Shown here: piece by piece, positions 46,884 through 54,778 of the stretch
Numbering within the stretch: position 1 is the first letter of the stretch
Layout: each line of letters begins with the position of its first letter
Assembly (NCBI RefSeq): GCF_003675325.1
Contig: NZ_CP033073.1
Location: forward strand, 4,712,001 to 4,776,000
Direction of reading: 5' to 3'
DNA from: Streptomyces dangxiongensis
Lineage (GTDB): Bacteria; Actinomycetota; Actinomycetes; Streptomycetales; Streptomycetaceae
DNA: 64,000 nucleotides
Position numbers and translations under genes: made by a program
The notes under the pieces: generated by a model
What the model was told of the DNA's origin: nothing
The model's database searches: none
What the model saw: only the letters and a program-made list of their open reading frames with translations

Positions 46884-48188
46884 GCGTCCCGCCGCCTTGA
46901 GGCCCAGATAGGCATCCGCCAGAGCCGGCGCCAGATCCTCCGGCGTCGCGTCCACCACCGTCACCCCGTGACGACGGAGCTGTTCCGCGATGTGCCGACG
47001 CTCGCTCTGCGCCTGAGCCCCCGCCGCGGCCTCGTACACCGCCTCCACACTGCCCCGGGCCCGAACCATGCGGGCGATGTGCGGATCCGCCACCGAGGCG
47101 ACCAGGACAGTGCGGCGTTTGGTGAGCTGCGGAAGGACCGGAAGCAGTCCCTGTTCGACCGGTGCCGCGTCCAGCGTCGTCAGGAGCACGATCAGGGAAC
47201 GCCGGGGTGCCGTGCGCAGGACGGTCCCTGTCAGGCCACGCGCGTCCGTCTCGACCAGTTCGGGTTCCACCGTGGCCATCGCGTCGACAAGGGACGGCAG
47301 CACGTCGCGCGCCGAACGGCCCTGTACCAGGGCGCGTACCCGGCGGTCGTAGGCCAGCAGGTCGACACGGTCGCCGGCGCGAGCGGCGAGCGCCGCCAGG
47401 AGGAGTGCCGCGTCCATTGACGCGTCCAGGCGCGGGGCGTCGCCCACCCGGCCGGCCGAGGTGCGGCCGGTGTCCAGGACGAGAAGGATGTGCCGGTCCC
47501 GTTCGGGCCGCCAGGTGCGGACGGCGACGGTGGTCTGCCGTGCGGTGGCCCGCCAGTCGATCGAGCGGGTGTCGTCTCCGGGGACGTACTCGCGCAGGCT
47601 GTCGAACTCCGTTCCCTCGCCGCGGGTCAGCACGCTGGTGCGGCCGTCGAGTTCACGCAATCGAGCGAGTTTCGACGGGAGGTGCTTCCGGCTCGTGAAC
47701 GGGGGCAGGACTCGTACCGTCCAGGGCAGTCGGTGGGTGCCCTGGCGGGAGAACAGGCCGAGGGGACCGTGGGAGCGGATGGTCACGCGGTCGGCCTGCC
47801 GGTCGCCGCGGCGGGTGGGGCGCAGCCGGGTCGTCACGCGCCGGCGTTCGCCCGGGGGCACGGTCAATCGGTGCCGGGAGGCGTCGGTCTCGGTGCCTGG
47901 CTGCCAGCTACTGGGCGGCCACGCGTCCCGGAGCCCGGCACGCAGCGGACGGGAGGACGGATTGGTGACCGTGAGGGTGACGTCGGCGGTTTCACCGAGG
48001 CGGGCGGAGGTGTCTCCGGAGCGGGTCAGAGCGAGACGGCGTACGGGCGCGGCGAGCGCGTAGTCACAGGCGCAGGCCAGGGCCAGGGAGCCGTTGACCG
48101 CCAGGATGCCCGTCCAGCCCGGTTCCAGGACGCCGACGGGGATCGAGCCGAGGGCGGCGAGGAGAGCGGCGCGTCCGGTGAGTGCCAT
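46878..48188 (-). CDS. DUF58 domain-containing protein
   Basis: A 436-residue protein with two N-terminal membrane helices (LLAALGSIPVGVLEPGWTGI, LAVNGSLALACACDYALAA), a beta-sandwich segment (VTLTVTNPSSRPLRAGLRDA) and the DUF58 core REYVPGDDTRSIDWRATART-like region. A von Willebrand A-like half (ILLVLDTGRTSAGRV, LVEPELVETDARGLTG) follows. The MIDAS-type site is DxGxT-like. These proteins pair with MoxR ATPases in envelope or chaperone-like functions. The ATG overlaps the MoxR stop by one base (TGATG), so it is the last gene of a five-gene transcript. Confidence 0.9.
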   Translation of the reverse strand: MALTGRAALLAALGSIPVGVLEPGWTGILAVNGSLALACACDYALAAPVRRLALTRSGDTSARLGETADVTLTVTNPSSRPLRAGLRDAWPPSSWQPGTETDASRHRLTVPPGERRRVTTRLRPTRRGDRQADRVTIRSHGPLGLFSRQGTHRLPWTVRVLPPFTSRKHLPSKLARLRELDGRTSVLTRGEGTEFDSLREYVPGDDTRSIDWRATARQTTVAVRTWRPERDRHILLVLDTGRTSAGRVGDAPRLDASMDAALLLAALAARAGDRVDLLAYDRRVRALVQGRSARDVLPSLVDAMATVEPELVETDARGLTGTVLRTAPRRSLIVLLTTLDAAPVEQGLLPVLPQLTKRRTVLVASVADPHIARMVRARGSVEAVYEAAAGAQAQSERRHIAEQLRRHGVTVVDATPEDLAPALADAYLGLKAAGRL

Positions 48189-49180
48189 CAGCGGGGGACC
48201 GGGACGTGGGCGAGGACGGCGTTGATGACCGAGTCGGTGGTCACGCCCTCCATCTCGGCCTCGGGGCGCAACTGGATGCGGTGGCGGAGGGTGGGCAGGG
48301 CCAGGGCCTTCACGTCGTCGGGGATGACGTAGTCGCGGCCCGTCAGCCACCCCCAGGCGCGTGACGTGGCGAGCAGGGCGGTGGCGCCGCGCGGGGAGAC
48401 GCCCAGGGCGAGGGAGGGGGACTCGCGGGTGGCGCGGCAGATGTCGACGACGTAGGCGGTGATCTCGGGGGAGACGGTGGTCTTGGCGACGGCGGCGCGG
48501 GCCGCTGCGAGGTCGGCTGGTCCGGCGACGGGGCGTACGCCGGCGGCGCGCAGGTCGCGGGGGTCGAAGCCCGAGGCGTGGCGGGTGAGGACGTCGATCT
48601 CGTCCTGGCGGGACGGCAGAGGGACCGTCAGCTTGAGCAGGAAACGGTCCAGTTGGGCCTCGGGGAGAGGGTAGGTGCCCTCGTACTCGACCGGGTTCTG
48701 GGTCGCGGCGACCAGGAACGGTTCGGGGAGCGGGCGGGGAGTGCCGTCGACCGTGACCTGGCGCTCCTCCATGGCTTCCAGGAGGGACGACTGGGTCTTG
48801 GGCGGGGTCCGGTTGATCTCGTCCGCGAGGAGGAGGTTGGTGAAGACCGGGCCGGGCTGGAAGGAGAACTCGGCGGTGCGGGCGTCGTAGACGAGGGAGC
48901 CGGTGATGTCGCTCGGCATCAGGTCGGGGGTGAACTGGACGCGCTTGGTGTCGAGTTCCAGAGCGGACGCGAGGGCGCGGACGAGCAGCGTTTTGGCGAC
49001 CCCGGGGACCCCTTCGAGCAGTACATGCCCGCGGCACAGAAGGGCGACGACGAGGCCGGTCACGGCGGGGTCCTGGCCGACCACGGCTTTGGCGATCTCG
49101 GCGCGCAGGGCTTCCAGGGAGGCCCGGGCGGTGCCCTCGTCCCCGGACCGCCCGGCATTGTCAGTGGTCGGGTCCATCAT
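48188..49180 (-). CDS. MoxR-type AAA+ ATPase
   Basis: A 330-residue MoxR ATPase: Walker A GVPGVAKTLLVRALASAL, Walker B LLLADEINRTPPKTQSSLLE, sensor 1 FLVAATQNPVEYEGTYPLPE with the following AQLDRFLLKL arginine-finger region, and a C-terminal lid SPRGATALLATSRAWGWLTG. Such ATPases act as chaperones for the adjacent vWA/DUF58 proteins. The first of two adjacent ATGs is chosen: its ATGA overlaps the DUF4350 stop by 4 nt and it stands 10 nt from GAGAGG. Confidence 0.95.
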   Translation of the reverse strand: MMDPTTDNAGRSGDEGTARASLEALRAEIAKAVVGQDPAVTGLVVALLCRGHVLLEGVPGVAKTLLVRALASALELDTKRVQFTPDLMPSDITGSLVYDARTAEFSFQPGPVFTNLLLADEINRTPPKTQSSLLEAMEERQVTVDGTPRPLPEPFLVAATQNPVEYEGTYPLPEAQLDRFLLKLTVPLPSRQDEIDVLTRHASGFDPRDLRAAGVRPVAGPADLAAARAAVAKTTVSPEITAYVVDICRATRESPSLALGVSPRGATALLATSRAWGWLTGRDYVIPDDVKALALPTLRHRIQLRPEAEMEGVTTDSVINAVLAHVPVPR

Positions 49181-50388
49181 GAACGGCGTACCTCTCTTTC
49201 GAGGGCGTCGAGTTGGTCGGTGAGTGCGATGAGGGCCGCGTCGTCGCGGGGCGGCGGGCCGAAGAGGAGGGGGTGCAGGGCCTGTCCGTCGCCGGTGAGG
49301 TGGGCGGACAGGGCGGGGAGCAGGGCCTCGGGCGTGTGCGCCTGGGTGAGGGGGACGCCGACGAGGGGGGCGAGGCGGGTGCGGGTGGTGGAGCGGAGAA
49401 CGGCGACCGCGCGGTCGCGGGCGTCGGCCTTGCGGTAGAGGCGGGCGCGGCCTTCGGTGGTCTCCGAGGCACGGATCGCGACGGGGAGTCTCTCGGCGAC
49501 GAGGGGGCCGAAGCGGCGTGCCCGCCAGAAGGCGGCGAGGGTCGCGGCGACGAAGAGTTGCAGGGTGGCCCAGAGCCATCCCGCAGGGAGCAGGTCGAGG
49601 AAGTCCTTCCGCTCGCCGGTGCCGGTGGCGGAGGCGTCGGACAGCGAGGGGAGGTACCAGACCAGATGGGGGCGCGAGCCGAGGAGTTGAAGGGCGAGGG
49701 AGGCGTTGCCCTGCTCGTCGAGGCGGTTGTTGCGGAGGATGTCGGGCGCGCCGAGGACGACGGTGTCGCCGCTCCCGGAGGCCGCGGGGACGCGCAGCAG
49801 GGTGGCGAGGCGCTCGCTGGGGTAGCAGGAGTCGGCGCCGAGGTGGGTGGTGGTGTAGCGGACGCCGCCGGTGTCGGCGCTGCCCGCCCGCCGGGCCTCG
49901 GGCAGGCGGCAGTGGGGGGCGAGTGCGGAGTGGAGGCTGGTGGCCGGGTCCGCGGTGACCCCGGGGGCGAGCCGTTCGACGGACGAGCTGCCGGCCGCGA
50001 CGAGGACGGTCCGCCCGCCGGAGGACGCCGTCGCCGCGTGCAATCGTTCTTGTTGACGGTGTGTCAGTCGGTCGGGTACGGCGACCAGCAGGGTGCTGTC
50101 CGGGCCGGCGGCGGCGCGGGCCGCGCCGAGCGTGGTGACCACGCGGGTGGACACGCCGTGCTCGGTGAGGAGCTGGGCGACGGCGCGGCTGCCGTAGGGG
50201 TCGGCGGAGCGCGGGTCCAGGTCGCCGTGCCGGCTGGTGGAGCGTACGGCGGCCATGGCGACGGCCGCGGCCAGGATCAGTACGGCGGCGAACGCGAGGC
50301 CCCGCGCGCGGGTCCACACCCGGCGTCCGGTCAGCGCGGCGGAGGTGGTCGTGGTGGGGGTGGCCGTGGCCGGAGCCTCGCTGATCAC
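49177..50388 (-). CDS. DUF4350 domain-containing membrane protein
   Basis: A 403-residue protein with one N-terminal membrane helix (GLAFAAVLILAAAVAMAAV), an extracytoplasmic DUF4350 domain (DPRSADPYGSRAVAQLLTEH, STLLVAVPDRLTHRQQERLH) and a second membrane helix near residue 265 (LPAGWLWATLQLFVAATLAA). The cytoplasmic end is RKADARDRAVAVLRSTTRTR. Two Cys in the domain (HCRLPEAR, DSCYPSERL) may form a disulphide. The GTG start overlaps the DUF4129 stop as GTGA, and its own stop overlaps the MoxR start: it is locked into the operon. Function is unknown. Confidence 0.88.
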   Translation of the reverse strand: MISEAPATATPTTTTSAALTGRRVWTRARGLAFAAVLILAAAVAMAAVRSTSRHGDLDPRSADPYGSRAVAQLLTEHGVSTRVVTTLGAARAAAGPDSTLLVAVPDRLTHRQQERLHAATASSGGRTVLVAAGSSSVERLAPGVTADPATSLHSALAPHCRLPEARRAGSADTGGVRYTTTHLGADSCYPSERLATLLRVPAASGSGDTVVLGAPDILRNNRLDEQGNASLALQLLGSRPHLVWYLPSLSDASATGTGERKDFLDLLPAGWLWATLQLFVAATLAAFWRARRFGPLVAERLPVAIRASETTEGRARLYRKADARDRAVAVLRSTTRTRLAPLVGVPLTQAHTPEALLPALSAHLTGDGQALHPLLFGPPPRDDAALIALTDQLDALEREVRRS

Positions 50389-51173
50389 TCTGCGGCCCCC
50401 TGGCGGGTGGTGTGGGCCGTGCCGGCGGCGCTGTCGGTGAGACTCGGCCGGGTGCGTTCGAGGTCGCGGTCGAGTTCGACGATGCGGTGGTACGCCTGTG
50501 CGCTCGCCCCGCGCCCGCCGTATGTGACGTCGTCGAACTCCCGGGCCGCGGCGCGCAGCCGTTCCGTGTGCGCGAGCAGGACGCGGCCTGCCTCGGCGGC
50601 TGCTTCGTCGGCGGTGCGGCCGGGGCGTTCGTCGAGCAGGGCGCGTTCCTCCAGCGAGCGGACGAGGGCGCGCACGCGCTCCTGGACGGCCTGGCCCCAG
50701 TGGCCCCGGGCGGCGTGGGCGTCGCCGGCCGCGCGGTGGTCGGCGGCGCTGCGGGGGCGGTCGCCGAACAGGGCGGCGGCGGAGGCGGGCCGGCGGCGCG
50801 GGGTGCCGAGGCGCCACCAGAGGGCGGCCAGGACGGCGACGACGAAGAGGATCACCACGAGCAGGCCCACCGTGCCGCCCGGTGTCGCGGAGGCGGCCGA
50901 GCCGAACAGCCGGTCGAGCCAGTTCCAGAACGCGTTCAGGGCGCGCTGGAGCGGGCTGGGGTCGTTCTCGTGGTACATCCGCTGGGACAGCTCGCGCCGG
51001 GCTGCTTCCCGCGCGGGATCGCGCGGGATGGTCACCGGCGGCTCGTGGCCCGAGCCGCCGGCTGCCAGGACGGCGGTGTCGGCGGTGTCCGTGGCACGCA
51101 GCAGGCGTCGTACGGCCGTGGCGGCGGCGCCGGGTGGGGCCGCCGCCGTGAGAACGCCCCCCGAGAGGCTCAC
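50385..51173 (-). CDS. DUF4129 domain-containing membrane protein
   Basis: A 262-residue protein with an Ala-rich N-terminus, an extracytoplasmic amphipathic part (QRMYHENDPSPLQRALNAFW), a membrane helix (TVGLLVVILFVVAVLAALWW) and the cytoplasmic DUF4129 domain (GHWGQAVQERVRALVRSLEE, RALLDERPGRTADEAAAEAG, FDDVTYGGRGASAQAYHRIV). DUF4129 is also found fused to transglutaminase-like proteins that occur with DUF58/MoxR, which supports one functional unit. It begins 4 nt after the membrane protein gene upstream. Confidence 0.88.
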   Translation of the reverse strand: MSLSGGVLTAAAPPGAAATAVRRLLRATDTADTAVLAAGGSGHEPPVTIPRDPAREAARRELSQRMYHENDPSPLQRALNAFWNWLDRLFGSAASATPGGTVGLLVVILFVVAVLAALWWRLGTPRRRPASAAALFGDRPRSAADHRAAGDAHAARGHWGQAVQERVRALVRSLEERALLDERPGRTADEAAAEAGRVLLAHTERLRAAAREFDDVTYGGRGASAQAYHRIVELDRDLERTRPSLTDSAAGTAHTTRQGAAE

Positions 51174-51177
51174 CGCA

Positions 51178-52605
51178 TCAGCTCCCGGGGACGGCGCCGG
51201 GGGCGCCGGTGCCGTAGGCCTGGACGCCGGCGGCGCGGGCCAGTTCGAGGTCGAGGGCCTCGCGCCGGATGCGCTGGTCGATGTAGAGGAGCACGGTGAC
51301 GCCCGCGCTGATCGGGAGGGTGAGCGTGGTGCCGATGAGGGAACCGATCCCCCGGATGATCAGGAACGTCCAGCCGACGTGCCCGTTGCCGGTGGTGAGG
51401 TAGTCGTCCATGCCGTCGCCGCTCACGGCGGCGCCGATGGCGGCGAAGGGAATCGTGACGATCGCCGAGACGATGCCGGAGATGATCCAGGCGAGCGCCT
51501 GGATGCCGAGGACGCGCCACCAGGCGCCGCGTACCAGCTTGGCGGAGCGGCTCATGGCCTTCACGACGCCCTGTCGTTCCAGCACCAGGGCGGGCGCGGC
51601 CAGGTTGTAGCGGATCGCCAGCCACAGCGCGACGACCACGGCCACGAGAAGGCCGAGGGCGAGCAGCGCGGATCCGCCGGCGTCGCTGCCGCCGGTCTGC
51701 CGGACCAGGAAGCCGGGCAGGGCCCCGGCGACGAACACACCGGCGATGATCAGTCCGAGCAGGAGCAGCAGACCGGCCAGCCCCGGGAGCTGCGGCCGGG
51801 CCTCGCGCCAGGCCTCGCCGAAGCCGATGGGCTTGCCGAGCACGGCGCGGCTGGTGATGGTCGCGAGCAGGGCGGTGGCGACGACGATGGCGGCTACGGA
51901 GATCACCGTGACGATGCCCGAGCCGATCATCGTCTCGCGCAGGGCGCGGAACACGTCGTCGGGAGTGGCGGTGCGGCTGTCCAGGGACGTCCGGGCGAGG
52001 GTGTCGTCGAGGACGAGACCTTGCAGCACGACCAGGCTGACGTCCGTGATCAGGGCGACCGCCAGGGCGATGCCGAGGACCGCGCGCCAGTGCGTGCGCA
52101 TGGTGGAGACGGCGCCGTCGAGGATCTCGCCGACGCCGAGCGGGCGCAGCGGGATGACACCGGGCTTGGCCGCGGGCGGGGGGCCGCCCCAGCCGCCGCC
52201 CCAGGCGGGGTAGCCGCCGGGGGCGCCGTGACCGGCGTAGCCGCCGGGTCCGCCCCAGCCGCCGGTGCCGGGGGCGCCGTAGCCAGCGGGGCCGTAGCCA
52301 GCGGGGCCGGGGGCGCCGGGGTGCCGGCCGTCCCGGCCGGGGCCGGGCGGCGGGGGCGGTGGGGCCTGCTCCGGGCTGGGGGCACCGGTGGGCGCGGGCC
52401 ACTGGCCGGGGGGCGGCTGCTCCTCGGCCCAGGTCGCGCCCGGGCGCCGCGCCTTCGCGCCCGCCTGCGATGCGGAACCGGTGGGATCGGCGGGGCCGGA
52501 GGTGCCGGGGCGGGCGGCGGGCTCGCCAGGGCCGGACGCACAGGGTTCCCGCCCCTCGGGCGACGGGGCGGATCCGGGCGAGGCCCAGCCCGGAGTGTCT
52601 GTCAT
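51178..52605 (-). CDS. Multi-pass membrane protein (GPDPase membrane-domain-like)
   Basis: A 475-residue protein. The first 155 residues are disordered and Pro/Gly-rich with repeated GPAGYG-like units. A membrane domain follows, opening PLGVGEILDGAVSTMRTHWR, with about six hydrophobic segments (AVLGIALAVALITDVSLVVL, LAGLLLLLGLIIAGVFVAGA, ALLALGLLVAVVVALWLAIR). AMSRSAKLVRGAWWRVLGIQ and VTVLLYIDQRIRREALDLEL match the glycerophosphoryl-diester-phosphodiesterase membrane-domain family, which lacks the catalytic part. ATG 52605 has AAGGAGCTTCG upstream. It is the first gene of the five-gene operon, divergent from mtnA. Confidence 0.85.
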   Translation of the reverse strand: MTDTPGWASPGSAPSPEGREPCASGPGEPAARPGTSGPADPTGSASQAGAKARRPGATWAEEQPPPGQWPAPTGAPSPEQAPPPPPPGPGRDGRHPGAPGPAGYGPAGYGAPGTGGWGGPGGYAGHGAPGGYPAWGGGWGGPPPAAKPGVIPLRPLGVGEILDGAVSTMRTHWRAVLGIALAVALITDVSLVVLQGLVLDDTLARTSLDSRTATPDDVFRALRETMIGSGIVTVISVAAIVVATALLATITSRAVLGKPIGFGEAWREARPQLPGLAGLLLLLGLIIAGVFVAGALPGFLVRQTGGSDAGGSALLALGLLVAVVVALWLAIRYNLAAPALVLERQGVVKAMSRSAKLVRGAWWRVLGIQALAWIISGIVSAIVTIPFAAIGAAVSGDGMDDYLTTGNGHVGWTFLIIRGIGSLIGTTLTLPISAGVTVLLYIDQRIRREALDLELARAAGVQAYGTGAPGAVPGS

Positions 52606-52745
52606 CGAAGCTCCTTCTCGGTGCCCATCCGCAGTCGCGGCGGCAGGTTGGCAGCCATCGTGCCATGGGCCGGTCATGGCAGGACCGGCCGCGGTAGGGG
52701 GTGGCCACCTTCAATTGTCCGCCGATTCCGGGGCAGACTGACGGC

Positions 52746-53888
52746 ATGGCTGATCAGCAGGTGCGAACCGGTGAGGACAGGCGGCCGACCGAGATACCGG
52801 CGATCCGATGGGAGGAACCACCAGAGGGGCCCGTGCTGGTCCTTCTCGATCAGACGAGGCTCCCGGCCGAAGAGGTCGAGCTGGTGTGCACGGACGCGTC
52901 GGCGCTGGTGGAGGCGATCCGTTCGCTCGCCGTCCGCGGGGCGCCGCTGCTCGGGATCGCGGGGGCGTACGGTGTCGCGCTCGCCGCCGCGCGCGGCTTC
53001 GAGGTGGACGACGCGGCGCGGGCGCTCGAAGAGGCCCGGCCGACGGCGGTGAACCTGTCCGTCGGCGTGCGCCGGGCCCGGGCGGCGCACCAGGCGGCGC
53101 TGGCCAGTACCGGTGACCCCACCGCCGCCGCGGTGGCGACGCTCGCCGCGGCGCGGGCGCTGCACCGGGAGGACGCCGAGGGCAGCGTCCGGATGGCCGC
53201 GCACGGTCTGGCGCTGCTGGACGAACTGCTGCCCGCCGGCGGGCACCGGGTTCTCACGCACTGCAATACCGGCTCGCTGGTGTCCGGCGGGGAGGGCACG
53301 GCCCTCGCGGTGGCGCTGGCGGCGCACCGGGCGGGACGGCTGCGTCGGCTGTGGGTGGACGAGACACGTCCGCTGCTGCAGGGTGCCCGCCTGACGGCGT
53401 ACGAAGCGGCCCGCAGCGGCATGGCGTACACCCTGCTCACCGACAACGCGGCGGGTTCCCTGTTCGCGGCGGGCGAGGTCGACGCGGTGCTGGTCGGCGC
53501 GGACCGCATCGCGGCCGACGGTTCGGTGGCGAACAAGGTGGGGAGCTACCCGCTCGCCGTGCTCGCCCGGTACCACCACGTGCCGTTCATCGTGGTGGCG
53601 CCGCTGACGACCCTCGACCCGGACACGCCCGACGGCGCGTCCATCGAGGTGGAGCAGCGTCCCGGCTACGAAGTCACCGAGATCGCGGCTCCGCAGGTGC
53701 CGGTGACGGGAGCGGGCGGCGGTATTCCGGTGGCGCCCCTGGGAACCCAGGCCTACAACCCGGCGTTCGACGTGACACCGCCCGAGCTGGTGACGGCCAT
53801 CGTCACCGAGGCGGGAGTCGTCTCACCCGTGACGGCCGAGGCCCTCGCGGCGCTGTGCACCGGGTCGTGTCAGGTGGCGACCGGCTGA
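52746..53888 (+). CDS. mtnA: S-methyl-5-thioribose-1-phosphate isomerase
   Basis: A 380-residue methionine-salvage enzyme that converts methylthioribose-1-P to methylthioribulose-1-P. It shows the eIF2B-like fold: VRGAPLLGIAGAYGVALAAA, the catalytic Cys in RVLTHCNTGSLVSGGEGTAL, WVDETRPLLQGARLTAYE, the catalytic Asp in LLTDNAAGSLFA, and VLVGADRIAADGSVANKVGS. No Shine-Dalgarno sequence is seen before the ATG, so the message may be leaderless. It follows on from ahcY biochemically (SAM by-product recycling), though the genes are not linked. The C-terminal 40 residues after AYNPAFDVTPPELVTAIVTE vary in the family. Confidence 0.93.
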   Translation: MADQQVRTGEDRRPTEIPAIRWEEPPEGPVLVLLDQTRLPAEEVELVCTDASALVEAIRSLAVRGAPLLGIAGAYGVALAAARGFEVDDAARALEEARPTAVNLSVGVRRARAAHQAALASTGDPTAAAVATLAAARALHREDAEGSVRMAAHGLALLDELLPAGGHRVLTHCNTGSLVSGGEGTALAVALAAHRAGRLRRLWVDETRPLLQGARLTAYEAARSGMAYTLLTDNAAGSLFAAGEVDAVLVGADRIAADGSVANKVGSYPLAVLARYHHVPFIVVAPLTTLDPDTPDGASIEVEQRPGYEVTEIAAPQVPVTGAGGGIPVAPLGTQAYNPAFDVTPPELVTAIVTEAGVVSPVTAEALAALCTGSCQVATG

Positions 53889-54043
53889 CGGCGTGCTGCC
53901 GGCTGGGCCTCCGGGGAGCGCCTCCCGGGGCCCGGGCCAGGCCGCCGGAGCGGACGTCCGGCCCGTCGCGGGCCGGGGTCCGACCGGGTGACGCAGGGCC
54001 GGGGCAGACAGTGACGGCCCGGTACGACTATCGTCACAGGCCA

Positions 54044-54057
54044 GTGAGCCTGCTCAC
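54044..54057. promoter_or_regulatory. Inverted repeat upstream of mtrA
   Basis: GTGAGC and GCTCAC face each other with a 2-nt spacer, 31 nt before the mtrA start and just after GTCACAGG. Its place between probable promoter and start codon suggests an operator, possibly for autoregulation, but the sequence does not match an MtrA site I can quote with confidence. Confidence 0.35.
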
Positions 54058-54087
54058 CTGCGCCTCTGTCGTCGTTACGAGAATGGG

Positions 54088-54777
54088 ATGATGTCGTTTA
54101 TGAAGGGACGAGTCCTTGTCGTCGACGACGACACCGCACTGGCCGAGATGCTCGGCATCGTGTTGCGTGGTGAAGGTTTTGAGCCGTCTTTCGTAGCCGA
54201 CGGCGACAAGGCGCTGGCCGCTTTCCGTGAGTCCAAGCCCGATCTGGTGCTGCTGGACCTGATGCTGCCCGGACGGGACGGCATCGAGGTGTGCAGGCTG
54301 ATCCGGGCGGAGTCCGGGGTGCCGATCGTGATGCTCACGGCCAAGAGCGACACCGTCGATGTCGTCGTGGGCCTGGAGTCCGGCGCCGACGACTACATCG
54401 TCAAGCCGTTCAAGCCGAAAGAGCTGGTGGCGCGGATCCGGGCGCGGTTGCGCAGGTCCGAGGAGCCGGCGCCGGAGCAGCTCACCATCGGTGACCTGGT
54501 CATCGACGTGGCCGGGCACTCGGTGAAGCGGGACGGGCAGTCGATCGCGCTGACCCCGCTGGAGTTCGACCTGTTGGTCGCGCTCGCGCGCAAGCCGTGG
54601 CAGGTGTTCACGCGTGAGGTGCTGCTGGAGCAGGTGTGGGGCTACCGGCACGCGGCGGACACCCGGCTCGTCAACGTGCACGTCCAGCGGCTGCGTTCCA
54701 AGGTCGAGAAGGACCCGGAGCGGCCGGAGATCGTGGTGACCGTCCGTGGCGTCGGTTACAAGGCCGGACCGAGCTGA
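54088..54777 (+). CDS. mtrA: Response regulator MtrA
   Basis: A 229-residue OmpR-family regulator. The receiver domain has acidic residues in VLVVDDDTALAEML, the phospho-acceptor Asp57 in LVLLDLMLPGRDGIEV, Thr in VMLTAKSD and Lys in YIVKPFKPKEL. The C-terminal winged helix includes LTPLEFDLLVALARKPWQVF, EVLLEQVWGYRHAADTRLVN and VHVQRLRSKVEKDP. It coordinates cell division, development and antibiotic genes in Streptomyces and is phosphorylated by MtrB, encoded one base downstream. The start MMSFMKGR is the usual Streptomyces N-terminus; ATG 54100 is an alternative. Confidence 0.97.
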   Translation: MMSFMKGRVLVVDDDTALAEMLGIVLRGEGFEPSFVADGDKALAAFRESKPDLVLLDLMLPGRDGIEVCRLIRAESGVPIVMLTAKSDTVDVVVGLESGADDYIVKPFKPKELVARIRARLRRSEEPAPEQLTIGDLVIDVAGHSVKRDGQSIALTPLEFDLLVALARKPWQVFTREVLLEQVWGYRHAADTRLVNVHVQRLRSKVEKDPERPEIVVTVRGVGYKAGPS

Positions 54778-54778
54778 C

